A stretch of DNA of 64,000 nt, from positions 1-64,000 of the forward strand of contig JACCGJ010011166.1 of NCBI GenBank assembly GCA_013407085.1. Reading direction: 5' to 3'. The stretch is from Atriophallophorus winterbourni (lineage: Eukaryota; Platyhelminthes; Trematoda; Plagiorchiida; Microphallidae). Position 1 is the stretch's first letter. Each line of letters opens with the position of its first letter. Below are positions 11,950-23,545 of this stretch, piece after piece. The translations under genes and the position numbers were made by a program. The notes below the pieces were generated by a model, which saw nothing but the letters and a program-made list of their open reading frames with translations, made no database searches and was not told where the DNA came from.

Positions 11950-14810
11950 CTCCATATTTTGGATTTTCGGTTAGTAAGAAGGAGGCCGCACATTCGTTAG
12001 AAGCCACTGTCAATCCAACCCCAGTTAATCCTTCTGTGAAGAGATTTCGAGTATTGCTTTCCAATGCGAGGAGTCTACGCAATAAAATTGACGAGGTTAA
12101 TGAAATTGTCTGTCGGCTACAGCCAGATATAATTGCTGTTACGGAATGGTGGATATATCTGATATGGAGTTTGCGCTACCCCACTATGCGCTTTTCAGAA
12201 GTGACAGAGTGACTTTGAGATCTGTTGGTAGGGTCATTTACCGCTCACCTGGCGCTTACGTTCCTGCGTTATGTGATCAAATCGAACGGTATGGTATCAC
12301 TGGTAACTGTATCGTTCTCCAAGATCTGAATGCTCCTGATATAAACTAGGTGGATTTAGTTTCCATGGGTGAACCGTTTCAACAAGATAGATAAAAAAGA
12401 TTTTGGAGCTGAATTTGGTGCAAAATGTAAACGATCCTACGAGGATATGCGTCGGACAAGTTCATTCGATATTGGCTTTGGTGGTCACACCTAGATTTTC
12501 CGATGTTACGAATCTGACGATCGAGTCCCCTGTTGGTTGCTGTTCTTTATGGTTCGTTTGGAATCGGGGTCTTCAACCGAGAATACGTACGCATGCTTAA
12601 AGAAACTACTTGAAATTAGACACAACGAGTCTAATCACGTCCGCAAACTCGATGGTCTGGTCACTCCCTCTATCAACGAATGTTGATACCTGTTGGTTGG
12701 ACTTTTTGGGTAAAATAAGATCGCTTGTAAATCATTCCCCATTGATGAATGAATGATCTCCAGCTAAGGGACCGCCGTGGTTTGATAACGTTATTCGTAA
12801 ATACATAAAGGTAAGAAAGCGATTGTGGCGAAAGTTTTGTTCTAGTGGATGCACCAATGACTATGTAACCTGCAAAGTTATTCGCAACAAGTGCACCTGA
12901 CTCAAAAGAGAAAAGAGGCAGAACTATGCAACTTGCTTGGTGGACGAAGCCAACTCGATGAAGAATCGCTTGTTTCCGTACATTAGACGTAGAACCAAGG
13001 CTTCTCAACGAGTACCTTGCTCGAGATCTATAAGAGGTTTGACTGAACATGAAGATGAACGTAAAGCAGTTTTTTCGCCGCTCTGTACAATTCGGTTTAC
13101 ACAGAAAAGACGTTTCCCATTCCTCTGCTCCATGAGAGCAGCGCTGAAATCCCGGATATCTCGATCTCGCCAGAGATGGTGCAGTATTTACTAGAACGAC
13201 TTGATGTACACTCAGCACCTGGTCCGGACAATATACACCAAATGATTTTAAAGGTATTGTCAAGTATTATACACAAACCACTGGCGCTAATCATCAATTT
13301 ATCCCTGAGGTATGGTAGGTTTCCTCGAAATTGGAAGTACGGCATTGTCAAATCAATGTATAAGGGCGGTGAAACCAGTGATCCGGCTAACTACCGACCA
13401 GTTACCCTCACTTCTGTAGTTCTGAAAACTTTGGAACGACTGCTTAAAAAACAGATTAGAGATTTTTCCTTACAACCAGTCAGCAAACATTTGCTTAGCA
13501 AGGTTTTGAGCCAAGACGATCATGCGCATCCAATCTCATCATTTCTTGCGAGCACTGGTGTGCTGAAATTCATCTGTGTCATTCAGTAGTCACTGCCTTC
13601 ATTGACTTAAGTAAGGCATTTGACCGTGTTTCATTTCAACGTCTATTGCTAAGCTCCGTGCTCGTGGTGTAAAGGGACCTGTTCTAACTTGGATTGAAGA
13701 CTTCTTTGTTGACCGTTATAAACAGGTCGAGGTTGACGGAGTCAAATCGCAGATTACACGTTCAACTTCCGGGGTTCCGCAAGGATCTGTTTTCGGCCCG
13801 TTAGTTTTCAAAGTATATGTTAATGACTTCCCCGACTCATTAAATATGAATTGTCTAGTTTTCGTGGATGATCTGAAAGTTTGGTGTACAAAAAGCTATT
13901 TTGTTGATAATAATATTTTCCAGAAGGAGTTAAACAAATTGATTGATTGGACGGTAAAATGGCAGCTTCCTGTAAACTGACAGAAATGCGCTGTAATGCC
14001 CTTGGGGCCAAGCACGCCTGAAGGTGCGTACTTCCTCGGGGATCATCAACTGAAATAGGTCGATACTGAACGTGACCTGGGTACAATTGTGACTCGGTCG
14101 CCTGAATCCAAGAAGGATACGAACAGAAAAGATGCTGCTACAAACCGCGCATGGTGGGCTCTTAGTCGGTCGTTTTCAGCCATTACTTCACAAATGTTTC
14201 GCATTCTTTATTCCACATACGTGAGACCAGTTTTGGAATACGGTTTGCCACCCACCTATCCACAAACTAAGGAAGAACGTGACCAGTTAAGAAATGATAT
14301 TGAGCAATGTAGACTAGAGTCCCGGAAAAAAATATTTTACCTGAGGGTGGCAAATTTCTGGAAACGGCTTTCACGAGTTTTAATAATGGCTTGAACCGCA
14401 TGTGGGGTAAGTTTTTTTCTGAATACTCCCCTTAATTGTTATGCAACATTATGTAGTTCAGCATTTTCAGCGTTATCTGGTAAATATAGTGAATGCTAGA
14501 TTTATTTTCGCTGATTTTAATACTTTTTTAACACTTTTTCAGCTGACCTCTCACCGTAGTGGTCAAAGGAAATTAATTTTCATTTTTCCAGCATCATTCA
14601 TAACGAATTGATTACTAAATGCGAAACGTATAATCTCTTGGCGTCGCGATTGTCGCGAAAATCATACGCACAATATGATGAAACGCTTTGGCAGTGATAG
14701 TAGCTTCGCTGCATCTTTCCACCAAAAGAAATTCTGGACGCTTGATTGACTTGTAAGCCACTTACTGTGCTGTGCAACTAAAATGAACTGAACTGAGTTT
14801 GGGAGAACCT
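11950..14810 (+). mobile_element. CR1-like LINE, second family, decayed copy
   Basis: Plus-strand element with an endonuclease start near 12,045 (LLSNARSLRNKIDEVNEI, then QPDIIAVTE) and a broken endonuclease to about 12,700. Reverse transcriptase covers about 13,176-14,100: APGPDNIH, NYRPVTLTSVVLKTLERLLK, LSKAFDRVS, SGVPQGSVFGPLVF and an FVDDLKVW box in place of the usual FADD. A C-terminal VRPVLEYG block follows at about 14,220. Several stops and frameshifts lie between these blocks, so the copy is dead. The 3' end at about 14,770-14,810 carries a GAACTGAACTGAG tail like the copies at 19,960 and 21,180. The 5' boundary abuts the short CR1-like fragment at 11,868-11,945. Confidence 0.85.
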
Positions 14811-14872
14811 GAAGTTGACCGCTAAATCTGAACAAACTGGGTTAACCGTAATTTGCAAGCTGATGTAAGTAA

Positions 14873-15610
14873 TAAAATTACTAATAATATTTTATTCCTA
14901 GTAAACCGAGGCTTAAAATACATTCTCGAGTTATGAAAATGTTTAAAGCGAATTTCATAAACTTTTAGAACCGGAAAATGTTTTTTGACCATTAAAATTT
15001 GAAATGTTAGCCAAAATTGGTAAAAAGTTGTTTTGAAAAATTCAACAATAACAACAAGACTTCATTTAGATCGCGTAAAAAATGAAAGGAAAAGCAAAGT
15101 GCGAGAGAAACAGAAGAAAAAATGTACTAAGAAGATAAAGCAAAGGATTGGTGTGCAGTAGAAAAGTGAATAAATAGCATTATTATAAAACTATAGTTTT
15201 CTTGTAGAAAGCAGTAGGTAATGCGGTATAGAAATATATTTGAACGACGTATAATTCTGGAATCTGAACGGAAGTGCACTAGTTGGTTTGAGTTTCTTTT
15301 CAGAGGATTAGCAGGTGGGTAGATGGAAAACATTTTCGACTTCTATAGGATTGGAGGCGAGATGATTTCGCCGAATGAATTGAATTCGTTTAGTTGAGGG
15401 ACACGCAGTATATATGACGTCGCAAGTTAAATCTTAGAGCTAATAAACAGCGAGCTCTTGGGTAGATTTAATGGAAAAGAGTGAAGCAGGTTCAAATCAC
15501 CAGCGTAGTAAAAATTCCTCAGGAATGAATTTGCTAAGAAAGTAATGCAAATTTATGATTAGATTATCATGAGCAGAGCTAATCTTAGGCTAAGGAATTA
15601 TGTTGTATGT
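14873..15610 (-). mobile_element. CR1-like LINE fragment with internal deletion
   Basis: The 3' end at about 14,880-14,930 has the hairpin-like CCTCGGTTTACTAGG. Within about 500 bp the minus strand already reads endonuclease residues (AGDLNLLHSF near 15,490-15,520, matching AGDFN of the copy at 3,669-4,721). The reverse-transcriptase part is missing, so the copy carries a large internal deletion or is two juxtaposed fragments. Confidence 0.6.
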
Positions 15611-15647
15611 TATACGTTGAAAGGTGAACTAAAATAAACTTGACGAG

Positions 15648-18200
15648 GTACAATAATATATATACTCTTGGACATCCAAGGCATGCAATACATGATCAGT
15701 TTATCAAAATTTGAACAGCAAAAGAAAATAGTACAGTGCAAGTGACCGAAGTGAGCGGGATTTTTAAACATTTTTTCTGTTCAATAGGGGAAATGAATAT
15801 ACAGTATGTAAGAAATTTTTTGTCTAATAGAAATAAAAATTCATTTAAATTATGTCAAGATTTACGAATGGCAGGATGCAAGAAACAAATGGAGAACAGA
15901 AATGGAAGGTAATTATGGAAAAAGCGGTACGAATTGTAATGAAGATGTCATAAAAAATTGATAAATAAATTATATATGCATAAATTCATGTTTTTTACGG
16001 AAAGGTTAGTTAAGAAGATTGAAAGGAGAACATTAGTCCATCGGAATAAAAAAATTTAAGAAATTGTGGGGATGAGAGAGGGTGTGGCTAATAGCAAGGA
16101 GTAGGCAGTAGGGTGCTGTGCTCCGATACACTTGAAAAATTGTCCACGAATCGAACCAAAATTTGTTCACCAGCCGGATTTTCGTTATCTGCAGGAGAAT
16201 GAATCGCATACGGAACAAATCTCGGGCGGATAGATTTCGAGCTAATTACAGTGTTGGTTCGTTATTCGAAGAAACTGGAATATAATTAAAGATTTTCTCT
16301 TCACAAGCACGGTAAGCAAGTATGCCACAAGTTACGTGTTTTAATTAAACATGATAAGACTCTAGGTAACCGGGCAGTAATTCACATTTTAAATAGATAA
16401 TTACAACACAGTTCACGTATCAAAATTTTGTCTATTTTGTTTTTCTGATAAATTTGATTACGAAAAAACTGAAATCAAGAAATCAAGAAATCAGGGTAAT
16501 TATGTTTAGAGTAAGAAAGGTTTCAAAATTACACTTAGTGAGGCACAATAACCATAAATGTAGGTGCTACAACTCTCGGGTTTTAACGCAACATGCCGAG
16601 ACCCTAGTTAAGCTGACGCATTACAAGCCCATGTATTCAGAAAAATGTGACCAGCTCTATTTGTTTGCAATTATGAAGAAAACTTAAAAATATTTCAAAA
16701 ACCAGGAATTTCATAACAATATACAATGTCTCTAGACGTGTATATTTTGGGAATTTCTCAATGCGATCTAGCAATAAGAGATTCTAAAAATGCTGTAAAT
16801 TTGCCTGTTGATGTGCGAAAAAAATGTGGAAGAGAATTCCGAAGCTGTGGATACCTATTAAAAACATTTTGCGCCATACATTAGCGCTAGTAATAGGAAT
16901 ATTCAAAAGCCTCGTTCCCTTGCGTTGAAAATACTGATTGCAAACTTGAAAGCGCACAGTAGTCCTAAGCTCAACTTGGTGTTATGTAATGATTCGGAAG
17001 AAAAGAAACAGATTAGGACTAATTCTACTTAGCCATTGCGAGTCTATGTCTAGTAGATTATAACTTCCTCTGTTTGATGAAAGATTAGCATAAGTTACAA
17101 TGATCTTCTTAATTCTGCGTTAAAGATTTTCAAAGAGTATACATTCCCGCTGATTAAAAAGCTAAGGCAAGTTCAATATTATCTGCAAAGTTACACAGCT
17201 TTGAGTTATTCAGAAATATTTGCACATCATTAATATGTAGACGAATAGTGGGGGCCTAGTACGTTGCACTGAAGGACTTTACTTGGTAAAGACTGAGCTT
17301 CAAAGGATACGCCCCTTAACGGAAACCGAGATGGTATGATCAAAAAGTTATGAACGGAACCAACTAAATAGGGGTCCGGAAATACCAAGTGATGATAATT
17401 TTTGAAACAAGAACGAGGAACAAAATCAAATGTTTCATTAAAGTCTTATAAAATTTTTAGCGAAGCTAATCATTGATCTATTGAAGCAGCGACAAAGTTT
17501 AAATATTCTATCTGAGACGTAATGCAGGACTTGTGATTTAAAAAGCGTTCTTGATCAACTTTTCGATTAGACTTAAGAAAAAAGTTGCGTGATTAATTAA
17601 GTGAAAATATGTAATGATATTGGTATTCACTGGTTTAATAAGAGGTATAATGACAGAATATTTCCATTTGATTAGGAAAATACCAGGTTTAAAGAAAATA
17701 TTGAATATGTTTTAAAAATGAAAGGTGCCAGATTGCTGGAACAAAGATTACAATATCACGCTTATAAGAAGTTTTGCATCGCTGGCATATTGCACTAACC
17801 TCATGTAAAGCAAATAAGATGGAATCAATGGACATTCAAGGAGTAATTAAATTCGGAGGTATATTTTACATGATGGTATTGCATGATTTGCTAAAAATGT
17901 TCAAACAGAGCGCACTATTTGACAAAAAACTGAAGTGATTTTTTCCTTATTTTCAGGGTTGTAAGCAACGTAGACATTTGATGTCAACTAACAATATATC
18001 AAGATCTCGTTAGAATATAAAACATTTGGTCTTCGAAGCAGTGCTCATGGCATTATTGCTTGATTCTCTATGAGATGCAATTTCACTTTTCCAAAAGAGC
18101 TAAGAAGTTCCTTCAGAAGTAGAAATGAATAAAAGTCGTGCGTGTATTTTACTGAAGCAGAAAGAAGATCTACGCTTTTTTGATGAAAAGCAGATAATGT
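15648..18200 (-). mobile_element. CR1-like LINE, degenerate 5'-truncated copy
   Basis: Long similarity to 370-3,690. The 3' terminus has CTTGGACATCCAAG and the CATGATCAG block, and the 3' UTR is shared. Reverse-transcriptase DNA at 16,730-17,850 matches 1,730-3,290 but is riddled with stops and small deletions. The match ends near 18,190, corresponding to about 3,690 in the better copy, so the endonuclease and ORF1 are absent. No usable ORF remains. Confidence 0.8.
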
Positions 18201-18955
18201 TATCAGTTGAGACTATTGATTAGCTGAAACGTTTTGAGATGCCGATCTTCCAGCCATTGCTTATGGCCGCGAGCACCGAGGAAATGATTGGTTCTGCCGA
18301 ATCTGACTGTTTTGTCTCTCGAATCGCTGTAAAGTATAATGTCGTCAAGCTTTTGTTCTGTACATACATGCCGGAGACCGATCGCAGGAGACCAACCAAA
18401 TATGCTTATAAAAACTTAATTTGCTGAATCGGAACGACAATAATTTGAGTGTTTGAAGTGTAAGTTTTGTCAAGCAGTTATAAATTTCCATTTATTATTT
18501 TTATTCCCCATAAAACTCATTTAATTTTTACCGTAGCAGTAAACGTTTTATGGTGCAAAGATAGAAAATCTGTTAACGGTAGTCTAAATAAAGTGCAAGG
18601 TTTTGATGATTTGACCATATGTACTAAGTCGTTTGACGTTTGAAACCTAACATGTTGAATTATTATTATCATTATTATGATTATAATTAATATTGTTTCA
18701 ACCATGAAATTTCACAGCTGTTGATTAGCAGCCTTTAATGTGCCGTTGAATTCTGTCCATGTAAAACAATACGATGATCTTAAGCAAAACGCGTACAAAC
18801 GTGCCGAATTCTCTAGCATCACGCTGGAGTATCAAGCGAGAATAATTTATGAATTATCGCAAGAAACGGTCGCTATAGAGCTTCAGAAGTATTCTGTAGT
18901 ATCCGGAATAAGGAGTCCTAACTATATTTTCAAACGCGTGATTTCGAAGGACATG
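18201..18955. other. Junction region, nothing firm
   Basis: Contains a short TTA/ATT-rich stretch near 18,660 and a 92-codon plus-strand frame (18,740-19,018). The end of that frame overlaps the start of the following LINE remnant; its first part matches nothing recognised. Confidence 0.35.
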
Positions 18956-19978
18956 TCCGAAATGTATTGTCTGCACCAGAGCATATTATTGATGATTTCA
19001 AGTTTATATGACCCCTGAAAGAATAGGATCTTCTTCATGATGATGAAAATATCTTCGAGTGATTTTCTGAATGGAATCTACCGGTTAAATTTGTAAAAAT
19101 CTATTTTTTCTTTAAAGTCGTTACCAACCTCAAGGCTTATGAACGGAATGGTTCACTAAAGATTAACAGGAGCCCGAAAGTTTATGACTTAGGTATTAAG
19201 GCTTAGTTGACATCAAATGTGCTGCTGTGCAGCTGCTGTACAACACGATTTCCAGCTTCCAGACTTCCTATGGTGGTATCCTAAATGACTTCGTCGAGAG
19301 ATTGTATCTCTAGTATTTGTTCTCAAGTACTGTCAGTTAGTTGAGCTAAGTTGTTGCCAATGTGTCCAGCTTCCAGCTTCGCGTATGACTGATGGGCAAT
19401 CAAGTTAGCCGTTTGAGGAAAGATTGCTGTGTCTAGATTGCTTCTGACTAAAAGAGGTTTCTACGTGGGATGTGATTGGAACATTCAAAATCATAAAAGG
19501 TTCAGCGCAGTCCATACAAGTGATATGCATGCTCTTGCGTCAAGTGTGGGTACTTGAGGTCACCTATCAAAACTATCCCAGCGACATGTCACGTCTAATG
19601 TTCATAAGCATTAGTTTTGTTAAAGATTTTTTAAATTAATGAAATCATATTCCTAAACAGGTTCAATCTTTCAATTCGATAGTAAGGTTTCAGGAAGGGA
19701 CTCGATTTTGATACATAGATTTTGATAGATGACCTCTCACCGGCTTGATGAAGAGATACCCTTTCCGTTCTGCTCAGTCGCAGCTACAAATTCTGGGATT
19801 GGAGGACGGTTTGGAAAACACCGGACGTATCATCGCATACGACGAGGATAACAGAGAAGAATGAACCAACGTTGGCAGTGGTGAGCGCTCCTCTGAAGTT
19901 TTTCACCGACAGAAATTCTGCACGCTCGAATGGCTTATCAGCCATTTAGAGTCCTGTGCCAACTGAACTGAAATGAAA
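18956..19978 (+). mobile_element. CR1-like LINE, second family, degenerate 3' part
   Basis: In broken frames the sequence parallels the intact copy just downstream: DDFKFI, then FSEWNLPVKF, opposite ADDVKFI and SSWDLPVNF at about 20,170-20,280. Decayed thumb and C-terminal blocks follow. The tail at 19,955-19,978 is GAACTGAAATGAAATGAAC, the family's 3' repeat. Many stops are present. Confidence 0.7.
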
Positions 19979-19984
19979 TGAACT

Positions 19985-21190
19985 TAAGAACTAAAGAACT
20001 GGATCACGAACTTCTTGAGCAATCGGTATTTTGGCGTTCGCATAAGCAATATGTATTCCGCGAAAGCAGGAGTTGTTAGTGGAGTCCCGCAGGGTTCAGT
20101 ACTAGGCCCACTACTCTTTCATATCTTCATCGATGATTTGGCAGCCTCGCTTAAGTATCCCTGCTATATTTTTGCAGACGATGTCAAGTTTATCGGATCA
20201 CTGAACGAAAAGGATCTTTTCGAGGATATAGAAAAGGTCATCGAGTGGTCTTCCTCGTGGGATCTACCAGTCAACTTCTCCAAAAGCTATCTTCTGTCCA
20301 AAGCTGCAACGAAGCTGCAGGTTGCTGGACCTGATAACATACTGGAGATAACTGGGGTATCAAAAGTCCGGGACTTAGGTATTGAGGTTTCAGCTAACTC
20401 TAAATGGGCTGATCAATGTGCAGCTGCTGCACAACGCGCTGGGAACCTGCTCTTTCGCCTCCGATCAGTTTTATCCTGCAGGTCCTCGGAGGTTTTCATC
20501 CCATTGTATAAAGCGATAGTGAGACATCATCTCGAGTATTGCATTCAAGCTTGGTCTCCTTACTTGAAAAAGGACATTTCCACGCTTGAATGTGTTCAGC
20601 GCCTGGCTACTCGTATGATTAAAGGGCAATCTGGGAAGTCTTTTGAACAACGACTGTTGAGTCTAGATCTCTTTTCGCTAAAAAGAAGGCGACTACGTGG
20701 GGATCTGATCGAGACCTTTAAAATCCTTAAGGGCTTTAGTTCTATTGATCCGGCTGATATGTATGCTCCCGCTGGAGGCCATTCACTGAAACTGGCAAAG
20801 CAACGTGTCAGGTCTAATGCACGTAAGCACTTCTTTAGCGAAAGGGTAGTGAATCAGTGGAACTGTCTGCCCGAAGAGGTAGTTTTTTCTACTTCAGTAA
20901 CGTGCTTCAAATATAGACTACACTCGATCTGGCGCTCTGTGTTTCCCAATTTTACCCCTAATTTTATAGTTGTTTTTCAATTTGTCGTTGGAACGCACTA
21001 ATGTCTCTCCTCACCTATTCGGCGAGGGGAGTTTTTCTGTTGCATTCCAGCCAAAGTCATACCAGAAGAATATTGAACCTGCTGTTCGAAGTGGTGGACG
21101 CTTTTTTGGATAACCACTGGAAGTATTCTAAGTTCACGATTGGCGACTCTGCCACATATCGTCCTGTGCAAACTGAACTGAACTGAACTG
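19985..21190 (+). mobile_element. CR1-like LINE, second family, young 5'-truncated copy
   Basis: Begins inside the reverse transcriptase directly after the tail of the preceding copy and ends with a clean GAACTGAACTGAACTGAA tail at about 21,170-21,190. The RT frame is intact to its stop. A short 3' UTR with a CACCTATTCGGCGAGG block follows. The low damage compared with the neighbouring copies suggests recent insertion. The 5' truncation is typical of target-primed reverse transcription. Confidence 0.85.
19988..21001 (+). CDS. LINE reverse transcriptase, C-terminal part, uninterrupted
   Basis: An open frame from 19,988 to the stop at 21,001, without its natural N-terminus. It contains NWITNFLSNRYFGVRI, SGVPQGSVLGPLLFHIFIDD, the catalytic FADD (about 20,170), VNFSKSYLLS, VRDLGIEVS, VRHHLEYCIQAWSPYL and a KQRVRSNARKHFFSERVVNQ segment. 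These are thumb and C-terminal blocks of CR1-type RTs. The copy is 5' truncated and lacks the endonuclease and fingers, so it cannot transpose alone, but the frame has no lesion. Confidence 0.85.
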   Translation, partial: ELKNWITNFLSNRYFGVRISNMYSAKAGVVSGVPQGSVLGPLLFHIFIDDLAASLKYPCYIFADDVKFIGSLNEKDLFEDIEKVIEWSSSWDLPVNFSKSYLLSKAATKLQVAGPDNILEITGVSKVRDLGIEVSANSKWADQCAAAAQRAGNLLFRLRSVLSCRSSEVFIPLYKAIVRHHLEYCIQAWSPYLKKDISTLECVQRLATRMIKGQSGKSFEQRLLSLDLFSLKRRRLRGDLIETFKILKGFSSIDPADMYAPAGGHSLKLAKQRVRSNARKHFFSERVVNQWNCLPEEVVFSTSVTCFKYRLHSIWRSVFPNFTPNFIVVFQFVVGTH

Positions 21191-21824
21191 AAATAGAGCA
21201 AACACGAGTTTATATTATCAGCAAAATAAATCGGTAAGAAGTTGTGTACAATCAATCGATGATCCACGAGGAAAATTGACAACTGTATTATTTTCGACGA
21301 TGTAAGCCTTTAATTCTGCAATTTGTTAACTGCAATTTTATTGTTATAAATCCTTAAGTTTTAAAATTGCGCAAATTTTGATTGCGTAGTTTCCTTTGTT
21401 TGTTGACCAAATGTATGTCTCTCGTCGCTGTTTACAATGCTCAGTGAGTTGGATATGTCTGCGCTTTTTTCTCATTGAATTCTATTTTACCAATTGCATC
21501 TGAATTTAATCATATATCGTATAATAGTTTCTCTGGACATTTTAAAATCGCAGTTTCACCACAAATAATTTTTGTCGTGGGAAAATATTTCGGCTCACCA
21601 CAAGCCGCCGTAGATTTGAATCCGGCATAAAGCAGGACTATATTCTTCCACGCCTTCATTTATAAAGTGGCAACAATGATTGCGAGGTCTTAACACTTAT
21701 ATGTTATCTATCCATCTGGCTGTTGATTAAATTTTGCCAAGTAGGCTGGAAAAATTTAGGTGACGTTACTCTACAGCACTTGGCAATTAACTGTAGAGAA
21801 TTGCTTATATTTTCCGCAAACCGT
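21191..21824. other. Intergenic, nothing recognised
   Basis: About 630 bp of AT-rich sequence. No coding frame, RNA gene or repeat could be supported. Confidence 0.4.
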
Positions 21825-22005
21825 GCGAAATTGATTTGACACCGGTAATGAGCTGCATATGGAAACATGCGGGAGTCTCTAACATCCCCATTTGTATTTT
21901 CTTTCGGGGCAACCTGATAATTTCTCAGCCTACGTGCATTCTATGACTGTGCGGCACATGTCCTTTATCAGGCTTGTGCTTTCATACATCATACATACAT
22001 ATCTG
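21825..22005 (+). repeat. SINE-like structured repeat, diverged copy
   Basis: Carries the repeat's left arm (GGTAATGAGCTGCAT), middle block (GGGCAACCTGATAATTTCTC), GCGGCAC, CAGGCTTGTGCTTTCATAC and a CATACATACATA tail. Substitutions weaken the left hairpin. Confidence 0.75.
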
Positions 22006-22224
22006 TTCTATAAATACAGGGATTGTCAAACGCTGTCATCCGCGTAAATCTCTGAGGATTAATATAGCTTGCGAGTCACTCTGCAAATGTATAATTGTTC
22101 AGTACTTCCCTGTTGTATTGTTGTTGTGTGCGACTATCTCCTCCTGGAGGATGAGTCGGCTTCAATGAAGATTCTTTGGAATTTGGGTACAAAGCGGCAT
22201 CCCCAGCACCACGGCGTTTGTTCG

Positions 22225-22452
22225 AGTCAGCTTCTCTAGCCTTTGCTGTATGGCTAACACCGGGTCGAAATTATTTACTTACCTTAAAGGCATGAGGAAA
22301 TACGCTGTAATCCCACTTCCATTATTAATTTCTATTTTTCACATATCTGTCTAAGCCTGGGCAACCTGACAGTGTCTTAGCCCACGTACAGTCTATTACT
22401 GTGCGGCACTGTTTGGATCAAGCTTGCGCTTTCATACACTTTACAGCATACA
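22225..22452 (+). repeat. SINE-like structured repeat, diverged copy
   Basis: The 3' half is clear (CCTGGGCAACCTGACAGTGTC, ACGTACAGTC, TACTGTGCGGCAC, CTTGCGCTTTCATACA). The 5' half is only weakly recognisable (GCTAACACCG). In the central hairpin several substitutions keep pairing through G-U. Confidence 0.75.
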
Positions 22453-23035
22453 GGTTAAATCGGACGATTCAAGTGGATGTCTACCATTAAGCTGCCTCTA
22501 AACATAATTTTCAGCCGTATCACGAAAAGAGGATACAAATTCTGATCTCGTACCCCAGTCAGAAAGACAAGTCGTCTCAACTGCATCTAGTTTAGATGTC
22601 AAAACCTTCATCTACTCAAAGCAAATCAGATTCTGGTTGTTCGGAATAACTCAAAAAACATCACCGCTGGCTTTTGGTCGAGGTCGACGATATATATGGT
22701 TATTTAGCACATTTCGTTTTCTTCTAACACCGTTCGGCTATTATGTTATTAAATATTTCCACAACAAACTCCCAAAACTTAAGTGGCGATTTCCACGTTT
22801 TACCCAGTTCATACGTGCAACCAAAAGTAGGATATACTCGAAGCTTTTGTATTGAGCTTTACATAATCCATTCTATATACATATAATACATTGGCTTATT
22901 GAACTGTGATAAAAATGCTTTATGGATTAACCTTTTATGGCGTTGTTTAATTTGGCCGTATATTTTATTTTTCAGACTGATTTAATGCGTTGAGATAATT
23001 TTTCTCAGTCTTTGCTGTTACTATTTTTATGGATG
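22453..23035. other. Intergenic, nothing recognised
   Basis: A 72-codon plus-strand frame (22,637-22,855) has no known motif. Nothing else is supported. Confidence 0.35.
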
Positions 23036-23545
23036 TCTAAGTTTCATTCCCACAGCAAGGTGTAAAGGGCTGGCTTGCCGAAATACCTCCACGTGGTGCC
23101 AGCTGGGTGGGCTCGGTTCTCCGAGCTCAGCGAAAGGTTCGGCGGTGGTGTCTGAGGGTGTGGTGGGTTTTCGCCTGGCAAGCGTTCTCCCTATAAAAAG
23201 CCACAAAAATCCAATGATGACATCACGACGCGGCGGATGTGACTCGCCGCTCCAAAAGTCACTGCCCCTTGTCCTATCCAAGGACATTGTATGGTGCACA
23301 GGCAAAAACTGAAGTCACCAACCTATCAACGGGGTTATCGGGCTCCGAACTGGAAATTCCCAGAAAAGGGCGTATGAACCGCTTCGTCGGTCACCGGGTG
23401 CGAACCTCTCTCGCTCCACTGCCTTGTGGGTAAAGGCTCGGGGTGGGACCCCCTAAACGAAATCTCCCCTACTTCGGTGTAGGCAACCGGGTAGTATCAT
23501 GCCTACGTTCAACGATGCCGATGACAACGCTTTGTACCCCCCTTC
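23036..23545. other. GC-rich module, possibly the 5' part of a repeat
   Basis: About 500 bp that is much richer in GC and CpG than the surroundings, with sharp edges (about 23,040 and 23,545). It is open on both strands (23,239-23,433 plus; 23,305-23,027 minus), but neither frame resembles a known protein. It contains short inverted pieces such as CTCGGTTCTCCGAG. The composition break suggests an inserted element, for example the 5' region of an RTE-type LINE, rather than unique DNA. An alternative is a promoter-associated CpG-rich segment for the gene starting about 2.6 kb downstream. Neither is shown. Confidence 0.4.

Noticed and set aside
13097..13351. Minus-strand frames at 12,673-13,351.
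   Set aside because: They are shadows of the plus-strand LINE endonuclease/RT region.
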